Shown here: piece after piece, positions 8,095 through 15,399 of the stretch
How positions within the stretch are numbered: the stretch's first letter is position 1
How the letters are laid out: every line of letters begins with the position of its first letter
Assembly (NCBI GenBank): GCA_002887195.1
Contig: PJAB01000938.1
Span: 1 to 18,948, forward strand
Direction: 5' to 3'
DNA from: Chrysochromulina parva
Taxonomy: Eukaryota > Haptophyta > Prymnesiales > Chrysochromulinaceae
Length of the DNA stretch: 18,948 nt
Translations under genes and position numbers: made by a program
The notes under the pieces: generated by a model
Databases searched by the model: none
Seen by the model: the letters and a program-made list of their open reading frames with translations, nothing else
Told to the model about the DNA's origin: nothing

Positions 8095-10197
8095 TTACGA
8101 AAGCATGTTATGCACGCTGCGTTTTCCGCCGCCACCTCCACTGCCCTTCATCACCATACCCTTCGCTCGTCTCGTCCGCCTCGCTGCTGACAAAGAGCCA
8201 ACCCTAGGCCGCGCTCCGTCGACCTCATCAAAGCTGCTCGCGTTCGGCATGTGCATCATGTCGAGCGTCGCGCCTGCCCACACTTTGGTACCCGGCGGCT
8301 GCCAGTGGTCGCTCGCGCGCGGCTGGGCAAGTAGTAAAGCAAGCAATTTGAATTTGTGCTCGCCCGAGCTCGTGGCCTGCTCGATGCGGATGCGCAGTTG
8401 GCAGCAGCCGAGCCTGCTGCCGTCACTCGGCGAGTACCCGGCGGGCGCAACGATCGGCGCTGCGCTGCCTGTCCCATTGGGCGACGAGACGAGCTTGATG
8501 GCGATGCGGCGGACGGCGGTGACTGAGACGCGTGGCACGTCCTTCGAAGGCGACACGTGCGCATCGATCTCGCTAGGGACGCACGTGCAACTGCCTGCGC
8601 ACGTGACGGTTGCGCGTCCCATATGCTCGTAGCTGCGCAGGTAGCCCAGCCACAGCGCGAGCGAGGCGCTCGTGGTGCCCGGTCCAGCGCTCGGCGAGCA
8701 CATGCCGCAGCTGAGAGGGCACTTTTCAAGGAGGCTTGGGAACTTCGAATCGCCGCACCACGATGACATTTCGAGGCAGCTCAGCTTCTGCGTCGGCCGC
8801 CGAGGAAACGGTTGAGGGAACGCCCATGTGCCCTCGCGGTCGACACACTCGTGGGGGGTCGAGGAGAGGCGAGCCGCGAGGCGCATCCGCCGCTGCAGCT
8901 CCGGCTGTTGCTGTTGCAGCAGCTCCGGCTGCTGCTGCGGCGGCGGCGGCTGCTGCGGCTGCTGCTGCCGCGCCGCCGCCGCCCCTGTGCCGGACACACG
9001 GAGCAAGCCAGCCGTGTCATCAACGAGGCAGAAGCTGAGCTCGTCGCCCGGGGTAGAGCCTACCCATCCAAACTTGTTCCGCATCTCATCCGTGAAGTAG
9101 AAGCCTCGCGCCGCTACCGAGCTCAGCGTTCGGAGAGCCTCACCGTTGACGCATCGACTCGCGCCACGTGGCCAGCCATCAGAGTAGACGGGTGTCGGGA
9201 GCATGCGCGCTGCAGCCCGCGTGCTCGCTGCCTCGCACGTGAGGTCCTCCGCATCGGTCGTCGAGTCGCCATCGCCGGCAGAAGCGCCACCGGCGCTGCT
9301 GGTGGCGGATGACGAACTCGCAAGAGAGGGTGAGCGCGCTGTGGTTGCGCCTATGCCGTGGAGCAGCCGCCACAGCACGAGCTGCGCGAGGTACGTGTGG
9401 CCCTGCCCCGAGGGGTGCTTGCAATCGACCATAAAGTGGCGCAGTGCGAGCGTCGGGTCGGCTCCTTTCTTCACCTCCTCGAGCAGTGCCGACCGCATAG
9501 AGACTAGAGGCACGTTGTAATGCGTGCACAGGCGCGCGATCGCGTCCTCGTCGCCAAAGTTGAAACGGTCCTCCCATGTCTGCGAGGCGCGCTGCTCGGG
9601 CTCGTCCATGCTCACCGTCGAGCGGCGTGCACCCTTCCAGCACACGCGGTGCTTGCCCTTGAGCGTCCACACATGCGTGTTCACCACAACCAACGCCAAC
9701 GGTGGCTCCAGCCCAAGCAGCTTGCGCAGCAGGCGCTCGAAGGCTGCTGGTTCGCCATCAGTGTTGACTCCAAACTCGAGCAGCACCACCTGCGGCGTGG
9801 GCGCACTCGACGGCAGCTGGCCCTCCACGCAGTGCTCGAAGAAGGCCGGGCCAGTGGCCGGCAGAGCACCGTTGTGGTGCACGTGCGGCTTCATGCCGTG
9901 CGCGAGCGGGAACGCTGTGCGTAGAGCCTGCACAACCTTGGCATGGTACAGCCACGCAGCCGAGCCGCCGTAGCGTACGCTGTAGCTGGACCCCGCCGAG
10001 ATGGAGCCACCAAGAGCAGCCACTGTCACTGGCAACCGGCTACGCAGCCGCCGGCGCACGCAGCCGAGGAGGGAATCATCTCCTGCGTGCTCGACACCGC
10101 GTGCGGCTACGCCGGGCGGCAGCAGTGTGTCGTTATGCGAGAAGGAGGCGCGATGTCGCAGCGACGATGCGACCGTCGGCCATGTAGCCAACGTCAT
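8095..10197 (-). CDS. SGNH/GDSL-type hydrolase with ShK-like module
   Basis: This protein has 700 residues. The N-terminal third (about 55-285) is an SGNH-hydrolase fold: block I ALGGSISAGS with S65 as likely nucleophile, HHNGALPATG (N109, G110) as the block II region, EFGVNTDG (N145) as the block III region, and VDCKHPSGQGH with D258 and H261 completing the triad. Such enzymes are esterases or lipases acting on lipids or on acetylated glycans. After a Ser/Ala linker come GFYFTDEMRNKFGWVG (about 365-380), a Q/P tract (411-435) and a six-Cys ShK-like module (C451, C474, C481, C493, C497, C500, ending KCPLSCGMC). The segment WLGYLRSYEHMGRATVTC (about 516-533) follows, with a C-terminal portion through about 640 that looks beta-rich. 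The Cys-rich modules imply a secreted or lumenal location, yet no signal peptide is visible at this ATG. An in-frame TGA lies 12 nt upstream, so an upstream exon carrying the signal is possible. Confidence 0.8.
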   Translation of the reverse strand: MTLATWPTVASSLRHRASFSHNDTLLPPGVAARGVEHAGDDSLLGCVRRRLRSRLPVTVAALGGSISAGSSYSVRYGGSAAWLYHAKVVQALRTAFPLAHGMKPHVHHNGALPATGPAFFEHCVEGQLPSSAPTPQVVLLEFGVNTDGEPAAFERLLRKLLGLEPPLALVVVNTHVWTLKGKHRVCWKGARRSTVSMDEPEQRASQTWEDRFNFGDEDAIARLCTHYNVPLVSMRSALLEEVKKGADPTLALRHFMVDCKHPSGQGHTYLAQLVLWRLLHGIGATTARSPSLASSSSATSSAGGASAGDGDSTTDAEDLTCEAASTRAAARMLPTPVYSDGWPRGASRCVNGEALRTLSSVAARGFYFTDEMRNKFGWVGSTPGDELSFCLVDDTAGLLRVSGTGAAAARQQQPQQPPPPQQQPELLQQQQPELQRRMRLAARLSSTPHECVDREGTWAFPQPFPRRPTQKLSCLEMSSWCGDSKFPSLLEKCPLSCGMCSPSAGPGTTSASLALWLGYLRSYEHMGRATVTCAGSCTCVPSEIDAHVSPSKDVPRVSVTAVRRIAIKLVSSPNGTGSAAPIVAPAGYSPSDGSRLGCCQLRIRIEQATSSGEHKFKLLALLLAQPRASDHWQPPGTKVWAGATLDMMHMPNASSFDEVDGARPRVGSLSAARRTRRAKGMVMKGSGGGGGKRSVHNMLS
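8890..8975 (-). repeat. CAG/CTG-type trinucleotide tract coding the Q/P linker
   Basis: Imperfect CTG, CGG and CTC triplets on the plus strand encode the Gln/Pro-rich linker (QQQPQQPPPPQQQP) of the minus-strand SGNH protein. The tract immediately precedes the ShK-like module. Confidence 0.75.
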
Positions 10198-10526
10198 GCC
10201 GTCACGTCAGACCGCTAAAGTGGTGTGAACGTTAACACGATCTTACCGTAGACTCGGTTGTGGGAATACCATTAGGCAGTCGCGGGAGGATTTCGGGAAG
10301 GAGGGGGCAAGGGTATCAGCTGAGCGAAATGTTGGCCAGGGGGGCCGTCCGCAAGCAGGCGGGCCGGCTACCGTCGGGCTGCTTCGTTCAGGGTTGAGGG
10401 TATGGGGCAGATCCCAGCTGCTACTTACCAACTGGTGCTACTGGCTCCTGGGCTGTCGCCCAGCTCTATGACAATAATATGACGTTTTCGGTGATCTCGC
10501 GTGGTCGCCTGTGCGGGTGGCCGATT
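10198..10526. other. Intergenic region upstream of the SGNH gene
   Basis: This region lies between the stop of the FHA-like gene and the ATG of the SGNH gene, both on the minus strand, and should contain the SGNH promoter. The only discrete motif I see is the imperfect palindrome at 10223-10238. Poly-purine stretches occur at about 10280-10315. No coding ORF is supported. Confidence 0.45.
10223..10238. promoter_or_regulatory. Imperfect 16-bp palindrome upstream of the SGNH ATG
   Basis: GTGTGAACGTTAACAC is symmetric around the AACGTT core with one mismatched pair. It lies 26 nt upstream of the SGNH start codon. It could be a transcription-factor site; it may also be chance. Confidence 0.3.
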
Positions 10527-10588
10527 TCAAGAGCGATACCCGCCCTGCTGTGGCGGATAGCCCTGCTGCGGCGGATAGCCTTGCTGTG

Positions 10589-10667
<79 letters not shown>

Positions 10668-11417
10668 CGCTGGGTACCCCATTTGCTGCTGGCCGTAGGC
10701 GCCGTGCTGCATAGCAGCGTTGTCTTCCATGCAGGTGAACACTGCCGCCTCGGGGTTGTTGCAATCTAGGCTCACCTGGTCTCCAGTGACCAGAAGGTGC
10801 TTCGAACCCTTGTAGACTGGGAACCATGGTCCGCCCCAATGTCGCACCAATGTTGGCATCTTCCCACACCCGACGAGCGTCGGAGTGCCGTCGGGCAGCA
10901 CTTCTATCTTGCACTGCGCCCGCGACACATACGGTGACTCATGCATCATGTTCCAGCGGCTCAGGATCTGATCCTCGCCGTTGCGCACAAAATATGGCAG
11001 CGACCAATATTTGGGATGCCTGGCCACTCGAGACTGCGCCATTCCTTTCACACCTGAAGCGCAAGGCCGAGCCGGGCGCCGCCAAGGTCGGTGCGTCAGA
11101 TAAGGAGCTGCAGCGGCAGGCAGTCAAGCAGCGGCAGGCGGAGGCGGAGCGCGCGGCCAAGGAGCAAAAGGAGTGCGAGCAACGCGAGAATGAGAAGGCG
11201 GTGGCCGATCGCATCGAGGCGCTCAAGAAGAAGAAAGAGGAGGAGGCGAAGCAGAAGAAGCTCAAGGCGCAGCAGCGGCACCGAAGTGACCATCAATGCG
11301 CCACAAAACCTGCCGGCCTCCAAACTGCTGTTGGCCTCCAAACTGCTGTTGGCCTCCAAACTGCTGTTGGCCTCCATACTGCTGTTGGCCGCCGTACTGC
11401 TGTTGACCGTACTGCAT
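10527..11417 (-). CDS. FHA-like protein with Q/Y/G-rich repeats at both ends (two exons proposed)
   Basis: Exon 2 (11053-10527) encodes a divergent forkhead-associated-like region. ILSRWNM, SPYVSRAQCKIEVLPDGTPTL and TGDQVSLDCNNPEAAVF fit the beta-sandwich pattern, including the S-R pair that contacts phosphothreonine in FHA domains. A C-terminal tail of seven or eight YPPQQ(Q)G units ends in GGYRS. Upstream on the same strand, ATG 11417 in the context ATAAAGATGC starts QYGG/QFGG repeats and then RQVLWRIDGHF. A donor G/GTGCCG (intron from 11281) and an acceptor GCTTCAG (ending 11054) join these in frame as HFG-VKGMAQSRVARHPKYW, for 220 residues in total. The splice is my prediction. If wrong, the protein would start at ATG 11042 with 171 residues. 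FHA domains bind phosphothreonine peptides, and Q/Y/G repeats suggest a disordered, prion-like tail. Its partner and process are unknown. Confidence 0.55.
10540..10672 (-). repeat. 21-nt coding tandem repeat (YPPQQQG units)
   Basis: The plus strand reads repeated CTGCTGCTGCGGCGGGTAGCC units, with 18-nt variants toward the 3' end of the gene. They encode the C-terminal YPPQQ(Q)G repeats of the FHA-like protein. The length is variable by whole codons. Confidence 0.85.
11055..11283 (+). CDS. Possible coiled-coil exon antisense to the FHA-like gene's intron
   Basis: The plus-strand frame reads a Lys/Glu/Gln/Ala-rich helix (DKELQRQAVKQRQAEAERAA, later ALKKKKEEEAKQKKLKAQQ). Nearly all third positions are G or C, which resembles real coding bias and not a chance ORF. 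It belongs to an open frame running 10826-11464, but the flanks of that frame are antisense to FHA exon 2 and to the QYGG repeats and look non-coding. Possible splice sites are an AG at 11058-11059 and a GT at 11286. No partner exons or domain are identified. It may be an exon of an overlapping gene, a coding fragment captured in an intron, or a compositional accident. Confidence 0.25.
11299..11410 (-). repeat. 18-nt tandem repeat coding QQQF/YGG units
   Basis: Tandem copies of a unit close to GGCCTCCAAACTGCTGTT (plus strand) decay toward the 5' end of the gene. On the minus strand they encode QQQFGG and QQQYGG. The copies nearest the coiled-coil segment are the most uniform, suggesting recent expansion there. 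Confidence 0.8.
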
Positions 11418-11591
11418 CTTTATCGAGGCACTTCGCGGAGTCGTGCCCGGCCTCACCGTCATAAGCCCACCGCCCGGCCTGAATAACGTCGCGAATAGCC
11501 AGAGAGAGGCGGCCATAGCGCTGAAGAACCAGGGGGCCCTGAACCCACAAGAGATGCCCGTTGTGAACCACTTCGCTGTGAATTCATCAAA

Positions 11592-11843
11592 CTACTTCGC
11601 GCCTTCAGCGGTAGAAACCGGATTGAAACCGTCTTGCTGCTCATCCCGACGCACTACACCTCTTCGCACGTACACTGCGCGCGCACGCATCACATTCTCA
11701 ATGAGGACGCTCATCACGTCTCCACACATCTCACATCTGCGGGGATCTCGATCGCTCGTCCTCAAATCTATCTCAAGCTTCATGATCGCCACATCGCCCA
11801 TGCAGTCAGCACAACACAGGCTCATCGCCATCTCATCGCGCAT
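11592..11843 (-). CDS. Possible small Cys-rich protein (two CxxC pairs)
   Basis: This 83-residue ORF reads LCCADCMGDVAIMKLEIDL and then RRCEMCGDVMSV. Two CxxC pairs about 25 residues apart could bind zinc as a small ribbon. The start ATG lies just downstream of an in-frame stop. Third-position bias is only moderate and the surrounding DNA is repetitive in CATC, so it may be a chance ORF. It lies upstream of the FHA-like gene on the same strand. I do not recognise a family. Confidence 0.25.
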   Translation of the reverse strand: MRDEMAMSLCCADCMGDVAIMKLEIDLRTSDRDPRRCEMCGDVMSVLIENVMRARAVYVRRGVVRRDEQQDGFNPVSTAEGAK

Positions 11844-11985
11844 CGCGCCATCGAAAGTTCATCCAAAGTAGTGCACATCTACGAGTTCATCTGCAGGGTC
11901 CGGGGGGGGCGCTGTCGCCGCACAGCCTCGCCTGCCTCTCGCGCGCAAACGCCGCACGCAATGCTCATGCTCATTCCACTGATCG

Positions 11986-12029
11986 ATCATCATCATCATC
12001 ATCATCATCGTCCATGCCATCATCATCAT
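11986..12029. repeat. CAT/ATC trinucleotide microsatellite
   Basis: Two CAT runs (about eight repeats at 11986-12010 and four at 12018-12029) are separated by a short interruption. They are non-coding and lie downstream of the Myb gene stop. Confidence 0.85.
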
Positions 12030-12168
12030 TGCGGGCGGCCGCCCAGGCGCCTGCCGATCCGCACGATCCTCTCGTCGGCGGTCGGTGGTCGGCGGTACTG
12101 AAATCCATTGGGGATGACACTATCCGAAGCTACATGTCGTGGAGGTCGAGGTGCCCCTGCTCGTCTCC

Positions 12169-12601
12169 TTAGCACGCGGCCACCTCCTGCGGCGTGGGCG
12201 GCTCGGGCGGCATCTGCGACGAGGGTTGCACCAGCTGCGAGCGCTCCCCAAAAGGCGAGCGCTCGCCCGAAAAGTATTGTGGCGCGAATCCCTTGGGCGA
12301 GCCTCCTATGGCCATCTTGGGAGAGATCGCGAGCCGCGGCGACGGGCAGGGCCGGGGTGACGGCCCCACGGCCCATGGCGGCAGCTGCTTGGCGGCCGAA
12401 GGCGGCAGACTCCCTCCTTGCAGGAAACCGAGCGAGTGCAGGGCAGGAGACACGAGAGCGGCCAGGTCAACTGAGCAGGCATGGGAGCAGGCCGACGCGG
12501 GCTGCGAGGCGAGCGGCGGCATCGTGGCCATCGCCCAGGGCGGCAGCTGGAGCGAAAGCGACGGCATCACACGGCCGGCCGTGGGCTCAGCAGCAGCGGC
12601 A

Positions 12602-12645
<44 letters not shown>

Positions 12646-15063
12646 AGCGGCGGAGGGCGCCGTCGAGCCCACGGTGGATCTCGCATCTGTAACCGACGAG
12701 TCGCTCCGGGATCCGACCTCTGGCGAAAAGGGCACCAGCGGCGACGAGCCGCTCGCCGACGAAGCTGGTGCGGCGATCAGCAGGTTGCCAAGCCCTGACG
12801 GCTTGCGACGCGCGGAGACGCCGGCGCCCTCGTACCAGTGGTCTAGCGTCGTCTCGGGCTCCTCGGTCGACGGCACGAGGGGCGAGGAGACGAGCCGTTG
12901 CCGTTTGGACGCGGCGCTCGCCGGTGGCGCGGCCGCAGGCAGGCGCGGGGCGTTCGCGCCCGAGGCGGCGCCCAGCGCGTCGTACACCATGGCAGCGACT
13001 TTGGCGGCGCTGCCCTCGAGTACGAACGAGCCTGCGTTCGGATAGATGCCGTTGCTGCCCGCCGAGCCGTGCCCACTAGAGTGCGATTTGGCCGAAGAGG
13101 GCTGCGAGGTCGACATACCGAGCAGCGCGGCGACGCCGTCGGCTTCATCGCGCGGCGTGGGCGGTTTGAGTGAGTGGAGTGAGCTCGAGTACGAGCTGTG
13201 GCCGAGCGACGAGCGAGCTGAGAGCGGCTGCTGTGCCGCCAGCTGCGCCGCCAGTTGGCCAGCAGAGGGCAGCACGCCCGACGAGAGACCCAGGGCCGCC
13301 GAGAGCAGGGCAGCCGAGGGCAGCGCCGCACCGTCCGCCTGCAGCTGCTCAAAGGTGCGTGGCGAGAGGAAATGGTGCGGGCTGGAGAGGCAACCAGCCT
13401 GCTGGAAATCAGAGTCGTAGATGGCAAGGGGCGACGCGACATGCGACTGATGGTTCGGCGAGAGGGTCAGGAGTGGCTTCTCGGCCGGCTCACCCATCAT
13501 CCTCTGGAGCGTGCGCGTCGTGGTCACCAATCCGAGCAGCTCGTCCACATTGAAGCCCGCGCCCTCGTCGTCTGACTCTGCCTCGCCGTCTGAGAGGCCC
13601 TCTGCCGACGGGCCCAAGCCGGCTGACGGGCCCCACTCATCGTCCTCGTCCACCTCGGTGGGAGCCAAGGACGCAGCCGCACGGCCGCGCTTGCGCCCGC
13701 CGCCGCCGCCGTTTCTGCGGCGCGGCGCTTTGGGCTCCTTGGGCTCCGCCTTGGCCTTGCTTGGTCGTTTGGACGAGTGTGGACGCGTGTCCTTGGCTCC
13801 CTTCGAGCGTGACACGTCGGCGCTGTCCTCGCCCTCGTTGCCCTCTCCCTCCTCGTCGGCTTGCGCCTTCTTCGGCTTGGCGCTCGAGCGGCGACGCTTG
13901 CGCGGCCCGCCCTCCTCCGCCTCGGGCTTGTCGTTCCGATGCAGCAAGCTCTTCTCAACCAGGCGTGTGCAGAAGCACTGAAGCCAGTCCATGTGGCAAT
14001 TGAGCCTCTGCGTGTTGGCTGCCTCAGCCGCTGCGGCTGCGTCGGCATCGGCGTCATCCGACGGGCGCACCCACGCCGTGTTGAGCTCGTGCATGTGCTC
14101 GAGCAGCACCTTGGCATTCGTCTGGTCCTCCTCCGTCACGCCGTGAGGCAGCGGCTGCGCCGAGTCGAGCAGCGTCGACTGCGCATCTGTCGCCGCCGCA
14201 AGCGCCGTCGCCGTCAACTGCAGCGACGCCTTCTTCTTGCAGGGCTTGGTGCCCGCGGCGCGCCCCGAGGCGGCCGCGACCGCCGCGGCTGCGGGCGACG
14301 TGCTCGAGATCCCGCCCATTCTGGGCGTCGCGTCGGGCGACACGTTCGGCGCGGGTGCAGCCACACCATCAGCCTCGTCGTCGGCGCCCGAGCCTGGATC
14401 ACTCGCGCCACCGACGGCGGCAGCGGCTGCGGTGGCGGCGGTGATCGCAGCGGCGACAGCATCCTTCTGCTTGTTCGCCAGCCGGTTGAGCTTGCGCAGC
14501 TCGCGGCGCAGCGCCGAGTTCCATCGGTTCTTGATCTGGTTGTCAGTGCGGCCGGGCAGTGCCTTGGCAATGTCGGCCCACTTGTTGCCCATCGTCTCAT
14601 GCGCCTTGAGGAGCTTCTGGTCTTCCTCGAGTGTCCAGTCGCCCTTGTTGATGATCGGGTCCAGGTGATTGTGCCACCGCTCGCGGCACTGCTTGCCCGT
14701 CCGCGTGGGCAGCTTGGCGGCGATCACCGACCACGAGCGAGTGCCATGCTCCGCGACGAGGGCAGCGATCTGCACGTCCTCCTCGGCGGTCCAACAGCGG
14801 CGCTCGCTCGCTGCGCCCGATGCGTCTGCACCCGTCTGGATGGGGCTCGGCGCAGTCTCGTCGTCCAGGTCTGGCGGCGACGACGGCAGCGCTCCTGTGA
14901 CGACGGCGGCCACTTGTGGTGGCACTTGCGGCAGCCGCAGCATGAGCTGATTGGCCGGCGCGAACGGTTGCAGCACGGCGGTCGGCAGCACTGTCGGTGG
15001 CGCAGTTGCGGCCGGCGCGAGAATCGCCAGCGCGGTTGGTGCACGGGAGCCTGCGTATTGCAT
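12169..15063 (-). CDS. R2R3-type Myb transcription factor (c-MYB-like repeats)
   Basis: This protein has 964 residues. Two Myb repeats occupy about 88-190. Repeat 1 has W91, W111 and W130 with WTAEED and GKQCRERWHNHLDP. Repeat 2 has W143, W162 and W181 with WTLEEDQ and LPGRTDNQIKNRWNS. All six structural tryptophans are present, including the first W of the second repeat, which land-plant R2R3 proteins usually replace. Together with GKQCRERWHNHL this resembles R2 and R3 of c-MYB. It should be a nuclear DNA-binding regulator. After the DNA-binding domain come a short possibly helical segment (LNCHMDWLQCFCTRLVEK, about 354-371), a basic stretch RKRRR at 388-392 that may act as a nuclear localisation signal, and basic RRRNGGGGGRKRGR. 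An acidic patch follows, then a long Ser/Ala/Pro-rich region with a polyalanine tract at about 804-825. The start at ATG 15063 gives one uninterrupted exon. The stop is TAA. Target genes cannot be inferred. Confidence 0.9.
12590..12654 (-). repeat. GGC/GCC trinucleotide repeat coding polyalanine
   Basis: A nearly pure GGC run on the plus strand, with AGC interruptions at both ends, encodes more than 20 consecutive alanines in the C-terminal region of the Myb protein. Such tracts are length-unstable. Confidence 0.9.
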
Positions 15064-15139
15064 GAGGCTACGGTTAGTCGGGCCCGACAGACGAGCCGGT
15101 GCCGTTGGAGGGGAGCGCCGTTACAAAAGGACGAGGGGG

Positions 15140-15287
15140 CAAGTCAAGTCAAGTCAAGTCAAGTCCTCTAGATGGATCCCCTCCGCCATCTCCGCCCACT
15201 CCCGTTCTCCCCTGCTGGCTTCCGGAACACATTCGATAGGCTTCCGTATGGTTGTCTGTTGTTTATGTATAGACTTGACTTGACTTG
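15140..15287. repeat. Inverted pair of AAGTC microsatellites
   Basis: Five AAGTC units at 15141-15165 face three GACTT units at 15272-15287. The right arm, GACTTGACTTGACTTG, is the exact reverse complement of 16 nt of the left. The two arms enclose 106 nt of unique sequence. The arms could pair into a cruciform or mRNA stem, or mark the ends of a small inserted element. No target-site duplication is obvious. Confidence 0.75.
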
Positions 15288-15339
15288 AGAGGGCGGGCGC
15301 AAAGCCGCAAACACATTTTGTGGTTTCATTTCATGTGAT

Positions 15340-15360
15340 GAGGCTACCTTCATTAGCCTC
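15340..15360. promoter_or_regulatory. Small hairpin upstream of the EF-hand ATG
   Basis: GAGGCTA and TAGCCTC form a perfect 7-bp stem around a 7-nt loop (CCTTCAT), 40 nt before the proposed start codon. It may sit in the 5' UTR. Its function is unknown. Confidence 0.35.
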
Positions 15361-15399
15361 GCCGTAGTTAGCGCCTCCTGCGCAACAAGGTTGGCTTCG

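Larger units (their letters stand above)
11418..12168. other. Intergenic region between the Myb and FHA-like genes
   Basis: This region is about 750 nt and holds the 3' UTR of Myb and the upstream region of the FHA-like gene, both minus strand. It contains CAT microsatellites and one possible small Cys-rich ORF (11592-11843). Much of the middle is rich in CATC/CTCATC on the plus strand, which limits confidence in any ORF there. Confidence 0.45.
15064..15399. other. Divergent promoter region between the Myb and EF-hand genes
   Basis: The two genes are transcribed away from each other, so both promoters should lie here. Visible structures are the opposed AAGTC microsatellites (15140-15165 and 15272-15287) and a 7-bp stem hairpin at 15340-15360. 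No convincing ORF is present. The TA-rich patch TTTATGTATAGAC at about 15262-15274 is the only AT-rich stretch. Confidence 0.5.

Noticed and set aside
7607..8632. Plus-strand open frame of about 341 codons over the SGNH 3' end
   Set aside because: It overlaps the SGNH C-terminus in antisense and the non-coding convergent region, and no motif is seen.
15140..15165. AAGTC repeat as a possible CRISPR or telomeric array
   Set aside because: The unit is 5 nt with no spacers and only five copies. It matches neither CRISPR structure nor the common TTAGGG-type or TTTAGGG-type telomere repeats.
13861..15171. Plus-strand open frame of about 436 codons antisense to the Myb gene
   Set aside because: It is an Arg/Leu-rich shadow of the Myb coding strand, which has unmistakable Myb repeats.
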